Shown here: positions 32,160-44,705 of the stretch, one piece after another
Layout: each line of letters starts with the position of its first letter
Position numbering within the stretch: position 1 is the first letter of the stretch
Assembly (NCBI RefSeq): GCF_019059575.1
Contig: NW_024881787.1
Coordinates: forward strand, 186,001 to 250,000
DNA from: Amphibalanus amphitrite
Lineage: Eukaryota > Arthropoda > Thecostraca > Balanomorpha > Balanidae
Direction: 5' to 3'
Length of the DNA stretch: 64,000 bases
Notes under the pieces: model-generated
Told to the model about the DNA's origin: nothing
The model's input: the letters and a program-made list of their open reading frames with translations, nothing else
The model's database searches: none
Translations under genes and position numbers: made by a program

Positions 32160-33990
32160 TTTCTGCGGCGTCAAAGGGCCCTGAGCTCGCGTCAAACGAC
32201 CCTCTGAAGGCCTTAAAGAGTCCTTAGCTTGTGTCAGAGGGCCCCCAGCTGGTGTCAGTGAGCTCTTCTCAGCTGGCGCCAAAAGTCCATCTGAAGGCCT
32301 CGAACGGTCCTCAGCTGGAGTACAACGGTCCTTAGATGCCGTCAAGCGGCCCTCAAAAGCCTCAAGGAGCCCTTATAAGGTCTTAAAGGGCCCTCATTTG
32401 GCCTCAAAAAGCCCTCAGCTGGCGTTAACTGGACCTCAGAAGGCCTTAAAGGGCCCTTATCTGGTGTCAGAGGGCCCCCAGCTAGTGTCAGAGGGCTTTC
32501 AGTTGGCGCGAAATGGCCATCAGAAGGCCTCAAATGGTCCGTAACTGGAGTCCAACGGTCCTCAGCTGGCGTCAAGCGGCCCTCAAAAAGCCTCAAAAGA
32601 AATAGAGGGACTTGCTGAGAAAAAGGAGGCCGCAGTGTGCCGACGACCTTAAACTGTACGGCAACGCCAGACAAAGGTAATCAGGGGGCGCTCAGATGAT
32701 CGGGAGGTTTCAATTGATCAGGGACCCACCAGGTGACCAGGGAACCCTCTGATAACCAGGGGCCCTTCCAGTAACCAAGGACTCCTTCAATAACCAGGGA
32801 CCCCTCAGTAAACGGGGGCCACTCAAGTTACTGCAAGAGACAGGAGTCCTTATAACCAGGGGCCGGCAAGGTCTCTCAGGTCCGTTTTTGACAAAGCTGT
32901 TATTGACGTCATGTGCGAGACTTTTGCCACCAGCAGAGGGCCTTTTCAAGCCTTTTTAGGGCCGTTTAACGTCTCTTGAGTTCCCTTTGAGGCTAAGGGC
33001 CTCTTCAGCAGCCGAGGGGTCTTTGAGGCCTTTTTGAGGGCCTCTTAACGTCAGCTGAGGACCGTTGGACGCCATCTGAAGACCGTTTGGGGCCTTCTGA
33101 TGGCCAGTAGATGCCAACCGAGGGCTCTCTGACACCAGCTGAGGGCCCCCTGACACCAACTGGGGGCCTTCTGACACCAGCTAAGGGCGCTTTTATATCT
33201 GACACGAGCTCAGGGCCCTCTGACGCTAGCTCAGGGCCCTTTGACGCCCTTTGAGACCTTCTGAGGTCAGTTTGACGCCTGCAGAGGACCCTTTGCTGCC
33301 TTCTAAGTGGCCTTTGAGGCTTTTTTGAGGGCCGCTTGACGCCAGCTGAGGACCGTTGGACTCCAGTTACGGACCTTTTGAGGCCTTCTGATGGCCATTT
33401 CGCGCCAACTGAAAGCCCTCTGACACTAGCTGGGGGCCCTCTGACACCAGATAAGGGCCCTTTAAGGCCTTCTGAGGTCCGGTTAACGCCAGCTGAGGGC
33501 TTTTTGAGGCCAAATGAGGGCCCTTTGAGACCTTATAAGGGCTCCTTGAGGCTTTTGAGGGCCGCTTGCCGGCATCTGAGGACCGTTGTACTCCAGCTGA
33601 GGACCGTTTGAGGCCTTCAGATGGACTTTTGGCGCCAGCTGAGAAGAGCTCACTGACACCAGCTGGGAGCCCTCTGACACAAGCTAAGGACTCTTAAAGG
33701 CCTTCAGAGGGTCGTTTGACGCGAGCTCAGGGCCCTCTGACGCAGGTTAAGGGCCCTTTGACGCCCTCTAAGGTCTTCTGAGGTAGGTTTAACGTTGGCT
33801 GAAAGCCCTTTGAACCCATCTGAGGGCTCTTTGAGGCCATCTTGTGGCCCTTCATTTGGCCATCTGAGGGTCCTTTGACACCAGATGAGGGCCATTTGAC
33901 GCTAACGAGGGCCCTTCGAGACCATCTGAGGACCCGGTGACCCCATCTGTGGGCCCTTTGAGGTCTTTTGAGGGCCATTGAAATTTCACC
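32160..33990. repeat. CAGCTGGCGTCAA-type tandem repeats arranged as an inverted repeat
   Basis: Degenerate units of about 30-40 bp ('GGCCCTCAGCTGGCGTCAA', 'AGGCCTTAAAGGGCCC') fill the block. The segment about 32180-32600 is mirrored in reverse complement by about 33310-33728, with unit order preserved. The centre (32,620-33,300) has 'ACCAGGGGCCC' units like those at 1-690. The several translatable frames are periodic artefacts. Confidence 0.85.
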
Positions 33991-35035
33991 ACAATACCCC
34001 TGGCTGCGCTACTGGGCATTTATCGATAGGCGTTATCACAAGTGTATTCGCGGCCATTGGGGCGACGTAAGAAAAGAAGAAACCAACTGGCCCCAAGAAC
34101 TTTAAATTATCATTAGCATGCACCTTTCCTGATTTAGAGAATTTTACCATATTTGTACAGAAAATTGCATTTTAAATCTTCCATTTTGTTTTTTTATCGT
34201 TTGCACAATATGTTCTTTTACTAAGCTAGAAACACTAATTAGAAATAGTTCCCGCATCATCAAGAACAATAGGGAAGGCTTGAAGTGAATAAAATAATTT
34301 AAACGGTTTTGTAATCTATGTGAAGGCACTTCTAAAATTGCCTGTAGAAATATTGAAGGCAAAAGTTCAACTTTTTCACAAGACGGATGTCTATAAACCT
34401 ATTTAACTTGTGACAACTCAGCCGGTATTTCGTCGCCTACAGCCCAGCTTTCCCTAGTGACCGATAGAGGCGCTGCTATCGATGTCCGCCGGTGCCGCCT
34501 AACGTGGACTCGTAGTCGTATGGGCCTGCTGGGGAACGAGATGGGCCCTCCCGGTCTTTTCAATCATTATTTCAGTTCATCTTACATGGTCTTCGGCGGT
34601 CTAAAGATTATGGGCCCCAACTCGAATGGGGGAAGGCCAGTGTGCCCTCTCCTTGTTGGCCTTGCTGACACTACACTGCTTCCCCTCCCTCCGCCATAAA
34701 CGCACTGCTGTTAGGCGCCGACAAATGGACCGGCGCCGCCACCGGCTCCCCCGCGGCCTGCCTCGCGTTGACATAGCCCTTCCCGAACACCTGCACCAGT
34801 GCAACCCCCACGCGGCCTAGGTATCGCCGCGCCCACCTGTCCGCGGCGCGGCCTCTGATGGCGTATCGGATCATTGATGGTGCGATACATGTTTTGGGTC
34901 AGATTTTCGCAAGTATCGCGAAAAATTGCCCAAAACACTTTTTAAATTTCATATTGAAAAAAAAAATCAAAAATGACGTGAAAGTGACCGTTTCAACGTG
35001 TAAATGTAAAACGCTCTAGCGCAGCCATTTTTTGA
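33991..35035. other. Unassigned spacer inside the large inverted structure
   Basis: No mate on the left arm. A GC-rich block at about 34,440-34,870 has short frames on both strands without recognisable domains. Nothing else supported. Confidence 0.45.
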
Positions 35036-35299
35036 AGAAAATTTGAAATTATGACGTCATCAATTTTGAACAGTTTTTTCGCTATAACTTGGCCAAAAAA
35101 GAGCTATCGATCTCAAATTTGGTATGTGGATAGAAGGCGATAGGAATTAGGAACTATCACATATATTCCGGCTTTTCGAAATTCAAAAAAAAAACTTTTT
35201 GGATTTTCTGGCTGATATATTCAAACAATCTATTTTTTATTTTGTTGGGGTCAAAATCCAAAAATTTCAAAAATCCGAGATCGCAGTTTTGTAGCCCTT

Positions 35300-36531
35300 T
35301 TAACCCTCGCCCTGATGGGGGGGGGGGCAATTTTGCCCCCCCTGTGTTTTCTTAAATAGCGAGAAAACGGCGGCGCGCAGCTCCGCCAAATTTTGAGCAC
35401 CTTCCTGCGCATCAATTTGACACATTCACACAAAATTTCAAGTCACAGGTCACCTTGGGTCAGGAGTTATTGAGGTCAAACTGAGGTCATGTTCGAGTAA
35501 AAATGAGCAAAAACCATGACATCTTGAAACACTCACCAAATCTACAGTTAACAAGCAATTAAGTTCTTTATGTGGTTGTGTAGAGAAAAGACGGCGCTAC
35601 AATACGGCTATCTCGAATTTTCAAAAGATTGGTATTTTCACCCTCAGAAATAAAGAAATATATATTTTTTTTTAGAAAAACTCAGAAAAATTTAAAAAAA
35701 TCAAATTTCAAAATACTAGAATATATGTGATAGTCCCTGCGCTCTTCGATATACATACCAAATTTCAGATCGATACCTACTTGTTTGGCCAAGTTAAAGC
35801 GAAAAAACTGTTCAAAATTGATAACGTCAAATTTTTGAACTCAATTTTTAGCAATTCTAGACCACGTAGCGCAAAACAAAGACCACCATTGAACTTCCCT
35901 GGACGAGCTGCATCGAATCGATAGGATTCGATGCAGCCCATTTTATGTTCGAATTTTATGCCCATTTTATGCCCATTTTATTATTCGAACCTACCCATTT
36001 TATGCAAAAATATCAACTTTGAAATTTGACCTAGTTTGAACTGACCTTTACCTGACCTTCACCAAAACATAATATCAACTGACCCCAAGGGCAGCCTGTC
36101 CCACATAATCGCATTTGGCATATAAAATGGACCATAAAACATGCATCACATGATATTTTTAATTTGTGACCCTCAGTGACCTGACCTCTGTGACCTGGCC
36201 TGGTATCAGTGACCTCAAATAGCAAAATATGTGTGTGACGAAAATTTCCCCATCGATGATTTCAATGAAATGCATTTTACTCGATTGTACAACGCATTTC
36301 TTGAAATGCCTGTAAACGGTGAAAATTCGATCTTTGACTTGACCTGTGACGTCATCGGTTAGACCGAGGTCAATGAAATTGGGTTACAAGGTAGTTCCGT
36401 TGGGGCTATCCAACGCCGTTTGCCGCTTGTCGCTATGTTGCGTGGTTCTCAAGATCTTAGGGGGGGGGGGGTAAAATGCCCCCCCCCATCAGACCGCGTT
36501 GCTCGGCAGACCCCATCAGGGCGCGTGTTAA
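35300..36531. mobile_element. AGGTCA-rich TTAA element K' (inverted, uninterrupted copy of K)
   Basis: TTAA at 35300-35303 and 36528-36531. It starts CCCTCGCCCTGATGGGG and ends CCCCATCAGGGCGCG. It carries the empty sites for L and N. The matching flank 35036-35299 mirrors 31916-32160, so the inverted duplication is larger than the element itself. Confidence 0.9.
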
Positions 36532-36826
36532 TTCTACACCTTTTATGTATGTCCGGAACATTTTTCTGTGTCTCTAAAGCTGTAGGCCTGACAGCTCTTC
36601 CCGCGAAACCTTTTTTGGGTCGAAAATGGCAGAAATAACGTCACTCTGACGTCATTAGCGGCCAACCTATCATAGCCTTTGGAAAAAATTGGTCACAATG
36701 TGTAATAGCTATTTACGGGAGGGTACTGAAAGTTTGGTGACGATCGGCGCAGCGGTTCTGGAGATATATCGAAAAAACTAAAGGGGGGGGGGCAAAAAAT
36801 GCCCCCCCCACACCGCCTGGAAGGCT
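36528..36826. repeat. Inverted single J unit (J')
   Basis: Reverse complement of the J units at 27694-28587. It starts at the TTAA shared with K' and ends CACCGCCTGGAAGGCTAA. It contains the G/C hairpin around 'CAAAAAATGCCC' and a GACGTCA site. Confidence 0.85.
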
Positions 36827-37439
36827 AATTCTAAACCTTGTGTGGCTGCCTGGTGTGACGAGGAGTGATGAAAACAGCGAGCACAATGGGAGAAAATCTC
36901 CTCCCGCAAACACCTTTTGTCGATGGATAAATACTTCATAAGAATTTTACAACTGAGGAAAATATCAAATTTCTTAATGGTCTACTCGTTTAGGGGCATT
37001 AATATATTTGTACCAAGCAACCCCAGGAGGATTGCTAGCATATGGCTCCTCAGCGAAGCCACTATTATTGACTGTTCTATAGCAACAATGCAAGCTTACT
37101 ACATATAATTAATTGTACTTTAAAAATTCCCATAAATGCATGGTTATGCTTCCATTTAGTCGTAATGTAACAATAAATCACCAATCTGGCCCGGAAAACG
37201 TTTCCCAGCATAGGTACTTAACAGAAGTTGCCGCACCACCTGGTGTTAGATACAACCCGCCGGCCCGCCCCACTATGGGAGACTGCAACGCCTGAAACGC
37301 GAGTGCAGACCTTTGTTCAACAGCAAAGCGCCCATGTAGACACTTTTCCAATCGCACTAAAAATTTGCATGTGATGTTCTAAAGGTATGAGGCCACTTTT
37401 GCACTTGTTGTAGGCTGCAGTTTCCAAAAATCGTTTCGA
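36827..37439. other. No recognised feature
   Basis: AT-rich, then mixed sequence. Short frames only. Confidence 0.5.
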
Positions 37440-37444
37440 ACCAC

Positions 37445-37600
37445 CCTAGTGTATAGCTCTATAATTGGTTCCCGGGGTGTCTAGTCTAGCTCTATAATTG
37501 GTTCCCGGGGTGTGTAGCTCTATAATTGGTTCCCGGGGTGTGTAGCTCTATAATTGGTTCTCGGGTTTGTAGCTCTATAATTGGTTCCCGGGTGTGTGCC
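37445..37600. repeat. Tandem repeat of about 26 bp (GCTCTATAATTGGTTCCCGG units)
   Basis: Five units of GTAGCTCTATAATTGGTTCC plus CGGG(GTGT) follow each other. The unit corresponds to 'GTAGCTTTATTGGTTCCCGA' inside B-type elements (B at about 11750), and a B-type right end begins immediately after it. The array therefore probably arose by local amplification inside an element. Confidence 0.82.
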
Positions 37601-37853
37601 GGTGTTTCGAAAAAATGTGGAAATAGGCAATATTTTTCATTTAATGACCTCTGGTGACATGACCTTTGAGTTGACCTATAAAATGAATGACATATGTTCG
37701 TCCTTATTTTGGACATTTTTTCAAATGCCGTTTACTGCTTGTCACTACGTGACCCAGGATCCGCGTTTAAAGCGCGGGGTGTTGGAACGCCCCCCCCCCC
37801 CTCCCCCAGCAGGGCGTGGAAACCAAGTACCCTCAGCGGGGTGCGGGTTAGAC
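37600..37853. mobile_element. Right-end fragment of a B-subfamily element
   Basis: It follows B from about 11790 to its end: 'TAATGACCTCTGGTGACATG', the hairpin GGGGTGTTGGAACGCCCC, then CCCCCAGCAGGGCGTGG and a terminal GTGCGGGTTAG (decayed TTAA). The left half is replaced by the tandem repeat. Confidence 0.8.
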
Positions 37854-37929
37854 ATCTTGAGGCGACAACCAAACAGCATGTTTTCTTTTGGACGACAACC
37901 ACCGAAACACTTTTTTTCAGTCCTGGCGA

Positions 37930-38220
37930 CAATCGTGTCCGGTCCGAGACGCGGCCGGCCGGCGCGGGCGTGTCGCCTCCGTCCTCCGGGAGCGGCGCCG
38001 GGGGAGGGGAGGGGGGCGCTGCTCTGCCGTGGATGTACGGTGCGCCCTACAGCCGCCGCAGCCCAGGTGAACCTCCGGCTGCCGACCGGCCGGCCGAGAT
38101 CAATAGTGCCGCTGACAGCGCGCCTCTGGCGGCTTCCTCATGGAGATGGGTAGTAACTAGTGACTGGCGGCGCCGCGTCCGTCCGTCCGTCTGCCCGCGT
38201 GTGGGCGCTCAGCTCTGAGC
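37930..38220. other. CpG-rich block, possible promoter or first exon
   Basis: A sharp rise in GC and CpG with no repeat signature. One + frame (within 37694-38218) reads 'GGAALPWMYGAPYSRRSPGE', then 'ADRPAEINSAADSAPLAAS'. I recognise no family, and no splice-bounded exon can be asserted. It may be an unmethylated CpG-rich regulatory region. Confidence 0.35.
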
Positions 38221-39802
38221 CCCCACACTGCCGCTTGCTGCTGAGAGCACAACGGGACACCCTGTCGTTTGCTTTCAGCGCCTCTTGAAGAATGAACATG
38301 TCACTGAATTTACAGGACCAGGGACATACATGAAAATAGCCCGAATACTTGAATTGACGGATTGGCAGAGCCGGAGCCAAAGCTAACCAGAGCTCGTTGC
38401 GCAGGCGCCGACCCATGTCATCCGATCGCGCAATGCCGGCCAACGGTTTTTACGAGAGAGCGAGCTAGCGAAGCAGTCTGTTCAATATAGGTACCTAACG
38501 GAAAAATATCAGTATGAGCAGCCCGGCCCGGCCCGGCCTGTTGAGAAGCACACTGTTTTGTTCTGTGTCCCCTCTGAGCTCACTGTGTGGGTAGGGTACG
38601 CTTGAACCGGCCGGTTCGAGCCGCGCCCCGCTCGGCACATTGCTCCAACAGACGGTAAATAACTTTTGAAAATACCCTAACCCATCTCCAATTTTAGTGT
38701 TTTCTGAACCAATATTTTGCGAGGAATCCGATGGTGTGGTCCCCGAAATCTGAAAAATTTCCATTTTGGAGATATCACCTAGTTTTTGAAAAGTAAATAT
38801 TCGTCATGCACAAAAGTCAAATAAATTGAAAATATAATGAGTGAATATTTATATTAACACTAGAATGTATCGAACAAAAAATTAGTGACATATTTTAGCT
38901 GAGATGATACTATATCTGCGCATACATGTGCATAAACTAGTATATTAACCCTCGCCGGCCGAGAAGGGGTGGGGCGGATGCCGCCTCATAGGTTTTTTCG
39001 CGGTAGCTCAAAACACGCTGAGGGAAAACAGCTGAAACTTGGCATACCTAATATTTTTTCAAGCTGGATCTTTTGACACAAACTGCGTTTTCAGGTCAGG
39101 TTAGGTCACTGACCTATGACGTCATAAATGAACCTCTGCACGGTCCTCAGAAGTTGCAACTTTGCAACGCCCTCAGTGCCAGAGGAACTTTCACAGGAAG
39201 TTGAAACTTACAGGACGTAGTATCCTTTAGAGGTCTCACAAATTGTATATCTCAGATTTTTCCCAAATGTCACATGAGGTCAGTTCGGTCACGTGACCTC
39301 ACCATAATAAGTCAATGGAGGGAAATATGAAAACGGTTATTTTGGCGCCGGAAATTGTCTAAAAACTGTCCCAAGCACATGAAATCGTGGTTTCATGCAC
39401 TCTTTGTAAGGTCCGATCATGAAACCACGATTTCATGTGCTTGGGATAGTTAAAGATCATTTCCGGCGCCAAAATAACAGTTTCAATATTTCCCCCATTG
39501 ACTTATAATGGTGAGGTCACGTGACCGACCTGACCTCATGTGACATTTAGGTTAAATCCGAGATAAACAAGTTGTGAGACCTCAGAAGGATACTACGTCC
39601 TGTAACTTTCATCTTCCTGTGAAAGTTCCTCTGGCACTGAGGGCGTTGCAAAGTTGCAACATCTGAGGACCTCGCAGAGGTTTATTTATGACGTCATAGG
39701 TCAGTGACCTGACCTGACCTGAAAACGCAATTGAGGTCAAAAGATCCAGTTTGAATAAAAGATTACGTATACCAAGTTTCAGCTGTCTACCCTAAGCGAG
39801 TT

Positions 39803-40868
<1,066 letters not shown>

Positions 40869-41432
40869 GCTAATCGCGAAAAGCCCTATGAGGCGGCACC
40901 CGCCCACCCCTTCTCGGCCGACGAGGGTTAATGTACTATTCATGTACATGTATGCGCAGATATAGTATCTCAGCTTAAATATATCTCTAATTCAGTTCGA
41001 CACATTCTAGTGTTGTTCAAAAATTAACTCATTATATTTTTATTTTATTTGACTATGAAATAAATTGCCTGACGAATATTTATTTTTTCAAAAAAAAATA
41101 GGTGCTATCTCCAAAATGGAAATTTTAGATCTCGGGACCACACCATCGGATTCCTCGCAATATTTTGGTCCAGAAAACACTAAAATTGAGATGATATTTT
41201 CAAAAGTTATTTTACCGTCTTTTGGGGCAATGTGTCGGGAGTCGCGCGATCAGCGCTTGTCACGTGACCCTTCCCGCCGCCGAGATTTACCTGTGTTGGG
41301 GTCGCGCGGCAGAGGGTCAGTCGACCATAAGATCCACCATGAGATCCCGACTTGTCATAACTAGCAGCGAATGCAGTCAGAGGCGACCGAACGCTTACAT
41401 ACGTTCTGGATTTTTTTTCTCCACAAATCACC

Positions 41433-42440
41433 TTAACCCCGCACCGACGGGGGGGGGCGATATCCGCCCCCCCCTGAGGTTTTTCGCGAATAGCGGAAAA
41501 CCGCGCGCGTAGCGCCGCGAAATTTGGTATGACTATTCCCTCATCAATTTTACACATGGTGTGCAAGTTTGAACCTCCTACCTTTCAAGGTCAGGTCACC
41601 AGGTCACTTTGAATGACCCAACCTCAAGTCACTTTTTTGCAACTTTGTCACCGTGCCAGAGCTACAGTAGATGTCGGGCCTTTGAAAGTCGCAGGATGTT
41701 ATTAGGTCATTATAGCTACAATTTGTTATATCTCGGAATTTTGATATCGGTGACCTAAGGTCAGGTCAATTTCGCGACCTCCCCATTAAAGTCAATGGGG
41801 GAAAAATCAACTCCCTGTTTTTACCACTAAAACGGGTCGGAATGGCCCCATATACCATACAGACTTCATATACGATCACCTTCACTACCTTGAGGTCTGT
41901 TTTGCTGTTGGGCAGCTGTGAGGTCATGTGACGTCATCAAAGGTCACCAAAGGTTTTTTGGCCAATAACTCCGTACAGGAACAAGATACAGACGCGTGGA
42001 TGGTCTCATTGTGTTCAGCTCGTCAAGACGCATCGAATGATATACATGATGACCTCGAGGTCACGTGACCTGAGGTCAACCTTTGACCTTGACCTTTCGA
42101 GGTCAACATATATATCATTCGATGCGGATTGACGAGAGGATCACGATGATGCCCTTAGTTTGTTCCTATCTTGACTAATTCGAAAGTCATTCGAGAAAAA
42201 CTCTCTCCATGTTCAGCGCCGCCATTTAGACTTTTTCGACCCCGTGTGACGTCATCTTTGACCTGACCTGAAAATGACCTTTGTAAAAATTGTAGATCTT
42301 GACCGTGCGTATCCGATGCCGTTTACCGCTTGTCGCTATCTTGCTTCGTTCTCGAGATCTCAGGGGGGGGGGTCATCCGCCCCCCCCCCCCCCCCGTCGG
42401 TACTAAGTTGGCGCAGACCCCCGTCGGTGCGCGGGGTTAA
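41433..42440. mobile_element. AGGTCA-rich TTAA element T (A subfamily)
   Basis: TTAA at 41433-41436 and 42437-42440. It starts CCCCGCACCGACGGGGG and ends CCCCGTCGGTGCGCGGGG. Parallel to E and the reverse of A. AGGTCACGTGACCT is at 42058-42071. Right side: 'CGGTACTAAGTTGGCGCAGA', shared with A and E. Confidence 0.9.
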
Positions 42441-42725
42441 ATTCGATGTCTATAGTGCGCGCAGCCCCTACTTGTGGACATGGGTGACTGCATGAGTGCC
42501 AGATGGATGATGTGAGACTGTCCCATATAGTGCACTAAGGTAAAGGATGTCCTCGGCCGACGTAGTATAGAAGACGACCTTTGATGATGTGAGTGTGCAT
42601 GATCGACTTTGAATAAGCGCCATAGATACCTGCTGATCTCACCGAACATTCGCCTTGCGTAATCCCCAGACAAACTATATACATTGAGGGTCAGGTCAAT
42701 TTGCGACCTCTCCATTACCTATTAG
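42441..42725. other. Short inter-element spacer
   Basis: No feature recognised. The last 40 bases (GAGGGTCAGGTCAATTTGCG, then ACCTCTCC) resemble an AGGTCA element fragment. Confidence 0.5.
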
Positions 42726-42773
42726 TTAAAGGGACTATCCCACCTTTAACATGGGTTTGAGTTGAGATAGCCA

Positions 42774-42919
42774 CAGAGGCGGATCCAGCTCAAGGTTTGG
42801 GGGGGCAAACCATAAAAATTTATCGATTCTTTCCATGCATCGTCCATAGGCGCAATGTTAAAATCATGCCGTTTGGGGGGGCAAATGCCCATTTTGCCCC
42901 CCCCCTGGATCCGCCACTG
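42774..42919. mobile_element. hAT-type MITE with 8-bp target duplication
   Basis: Termini CAGAGGCGGATCCAG and CTGGATCCGCCACTG are flanked by GATAGCCA at 42766-42773 and 42920-42927. Element G has the empty site GATAGCCA at 23748-23755. An 8-bp duplication with CAG...CTG ends is diagnostic of hAT. It is 146 bp with a G/C hairpin inside and is non-coding. Confidence 0.93.
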
Positions 42920-43126
42920 GATAGCCAAGTTTGCGGCGAGGTTCAGAAACCACTATCTATCTAGTTTGCAACCCCCGCGGCCTCTTGGTGTTGAAGAAAT
43001 TCGTTCCCTTCATTTGAAAATGGGCCTTGTACAAGGTCCTATCTTCAACATGGAGCGACCGTTAGTGTGACGTCACCTCTCGTTTAGTCATTCTGATTTA
43101 AATAGGTTTGTTCGTTGAAAAATCGC

Positions 43127-44460
43127 TTAACCCTCGCCCGTAAACGGCGATCTGCCACCTTCGCCCATGCAGGGGGGGTGCGACCCCCCCCCCTTGGCGT
43201 TTGAAAACGGAGCGTCGTAGAGCTTAGCGGAAAAGACCAACGGATTGCTCTCGCCGAGATCTCGCGATTGGTGGTATATTTTTTGGTCCTAGGTCAACAT
43301 TTGACCTACTTTTGACCGGTCAAAGGTCAAATTTTCGGAAAGAATAGACTTTTTCAACTTTCCGCGGCGATTGCGGCAAAACGGTGGGAGATATCGACTT
43401 GAAACCTTCACTATCGTGTTCCTTGATCAATTCTCTATCGTTTGGTATGTATTTCGTTTCCCTAGCTCTAAAAATGGCGCGTTGGGAGCGACGGAAGTCG
43501 GCAAGGTCACAGTCGGCGGCAGAAATTCGAAAAATCAAAATTTAAATTTTTGAAATCTGATTGTATTTTTGGATTTGGGAGGTCTATTTGCTCCCTATAG
43601 AAGCTAATATTGCTGCATATTCCCATTGAGGTGACAAGAATTAGCAAAATAGTGGTTCGGGCGCTTTTCAAATAGTACCGGACGCTGTTCCTCTTGTGAC
43701 GTCATAGCTCCGTGACCTGGGCCCTGTTTCACCGGTGATAGCAGCACGCTGCTATCAAATTGCGCGAGCTGACGTAATGTGATGACGTCATACTGCTGAC
43801 GTAAGGGGCAATTCTGGCGCACGATTGCCGCAATATTGTTTTACGTCATCAGCTAAATGTTCGAAGTTAATGTCCAAATTTTTCCTAAACCCAACTTCTT
43901 TTAAATACATCATATTAGAAAAATATATATCAAATATATTACTATCATGACTGCGTAAACTCTTACTTTTAGGCTAATACGTCACTTAATGCCGCCGCCA
44001 GGGTCGCGGCAATCGTGCGCCGTAACTACCCATTACGTCAACAGTATGGCGTCACGACATGACGTCAGCTCGCGAAACGTGATAGCAACTTGCTGCTATC
44101 ACCGGTGAAACAGGGCCCTGACCTGACCCGGTCAAGTTTCTTATACCATATGATAGCCATACTTGCCCTAACATGCATGGGAAGTTTCATCACGATCCAT
44201 CAACCGATGTCCGTACCACCGGCAGGAAACCTCGGGCGTTGGCACTCAGTTTGTGAAAATCCGGCCGGAGGCTGTTCCCTTTGTGACGTCATAACTCCGT
44301 GACCTGACATGACCCGGTCAAATTTTTTTATCAAAAGATGCGCAAGGTTTGCCCCATAAGGTTCCCAAAATTTGGCGGCGCTGCGCGCCGCCGTTTTTGC
44401 ACTATTTCCGAAAAGCCTCAGGGGGGTTGCACCAACCCCCCCTACATGGGCGAGGGTTAA
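43127..44460. mobile_element. AGGTCA-type TTAA element W (CCCTCGCCC subfamily), nested in U
   Basis: TTAA at 43127-43130 and 44457-44460. It starts CCCTCGCCCGTAAACGG with an inner CGCCCATGCAGGGGGGG, and ends CCCCCCTACATGGGCGAGGG. Hairpin GGGGGGTGCGACCCCCC. It contains TGACCTGACCCGGTCAA and TGACGTCA motifs, and the 400-bp insert X. Confidence 0.87.
43719..44118. mobile_element. TIR element X (GGGCCCTGTTTCACC), nested in W
   Basis: Termini GGGCCCTGTTTCACCGGTGA and TCACCGGTGAAACAGGGCCC are perfect over 20 bp, with 'TAGCAGCA' near both ends. TGACCT flanks both sides but is also the host's repeat motif, so the duplication length is uncertain. The termini resemble PIF/Harbinger-type MITEs. 400 bp, non-coding. 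Confidence 0.85.
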
Positions 44461-44705
44461 AACTTCTGAACTTTGTTGTGGTGCCTACAGAGTAAAAAGA
44501 ATCAGCTTTATGACAGTAATGTGGCCTGGGGAAGGAGGTAATTTTGGGCTGTGACGTCACATATTTGAAAGTTTGTGTTTGGAATATGGGAAGCCTAAGA
44601 TGTTTGAAAAATAAATGCCAGAACCGTGTTCCTGGTCGTCCAATCTATAAAGTCTGGCACAATTTAACTGGTTTTAACAACATTTTAGAAGGTGGGATAG
44701 TCCCT

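Noticed and set aside
32154-33978. Set of similar repeat proteins (LTPAEGPLRPSEG-like) on both strands
   Set aside because: The same repeat block is open in several frames on both strands owing to its period; no gene structure.
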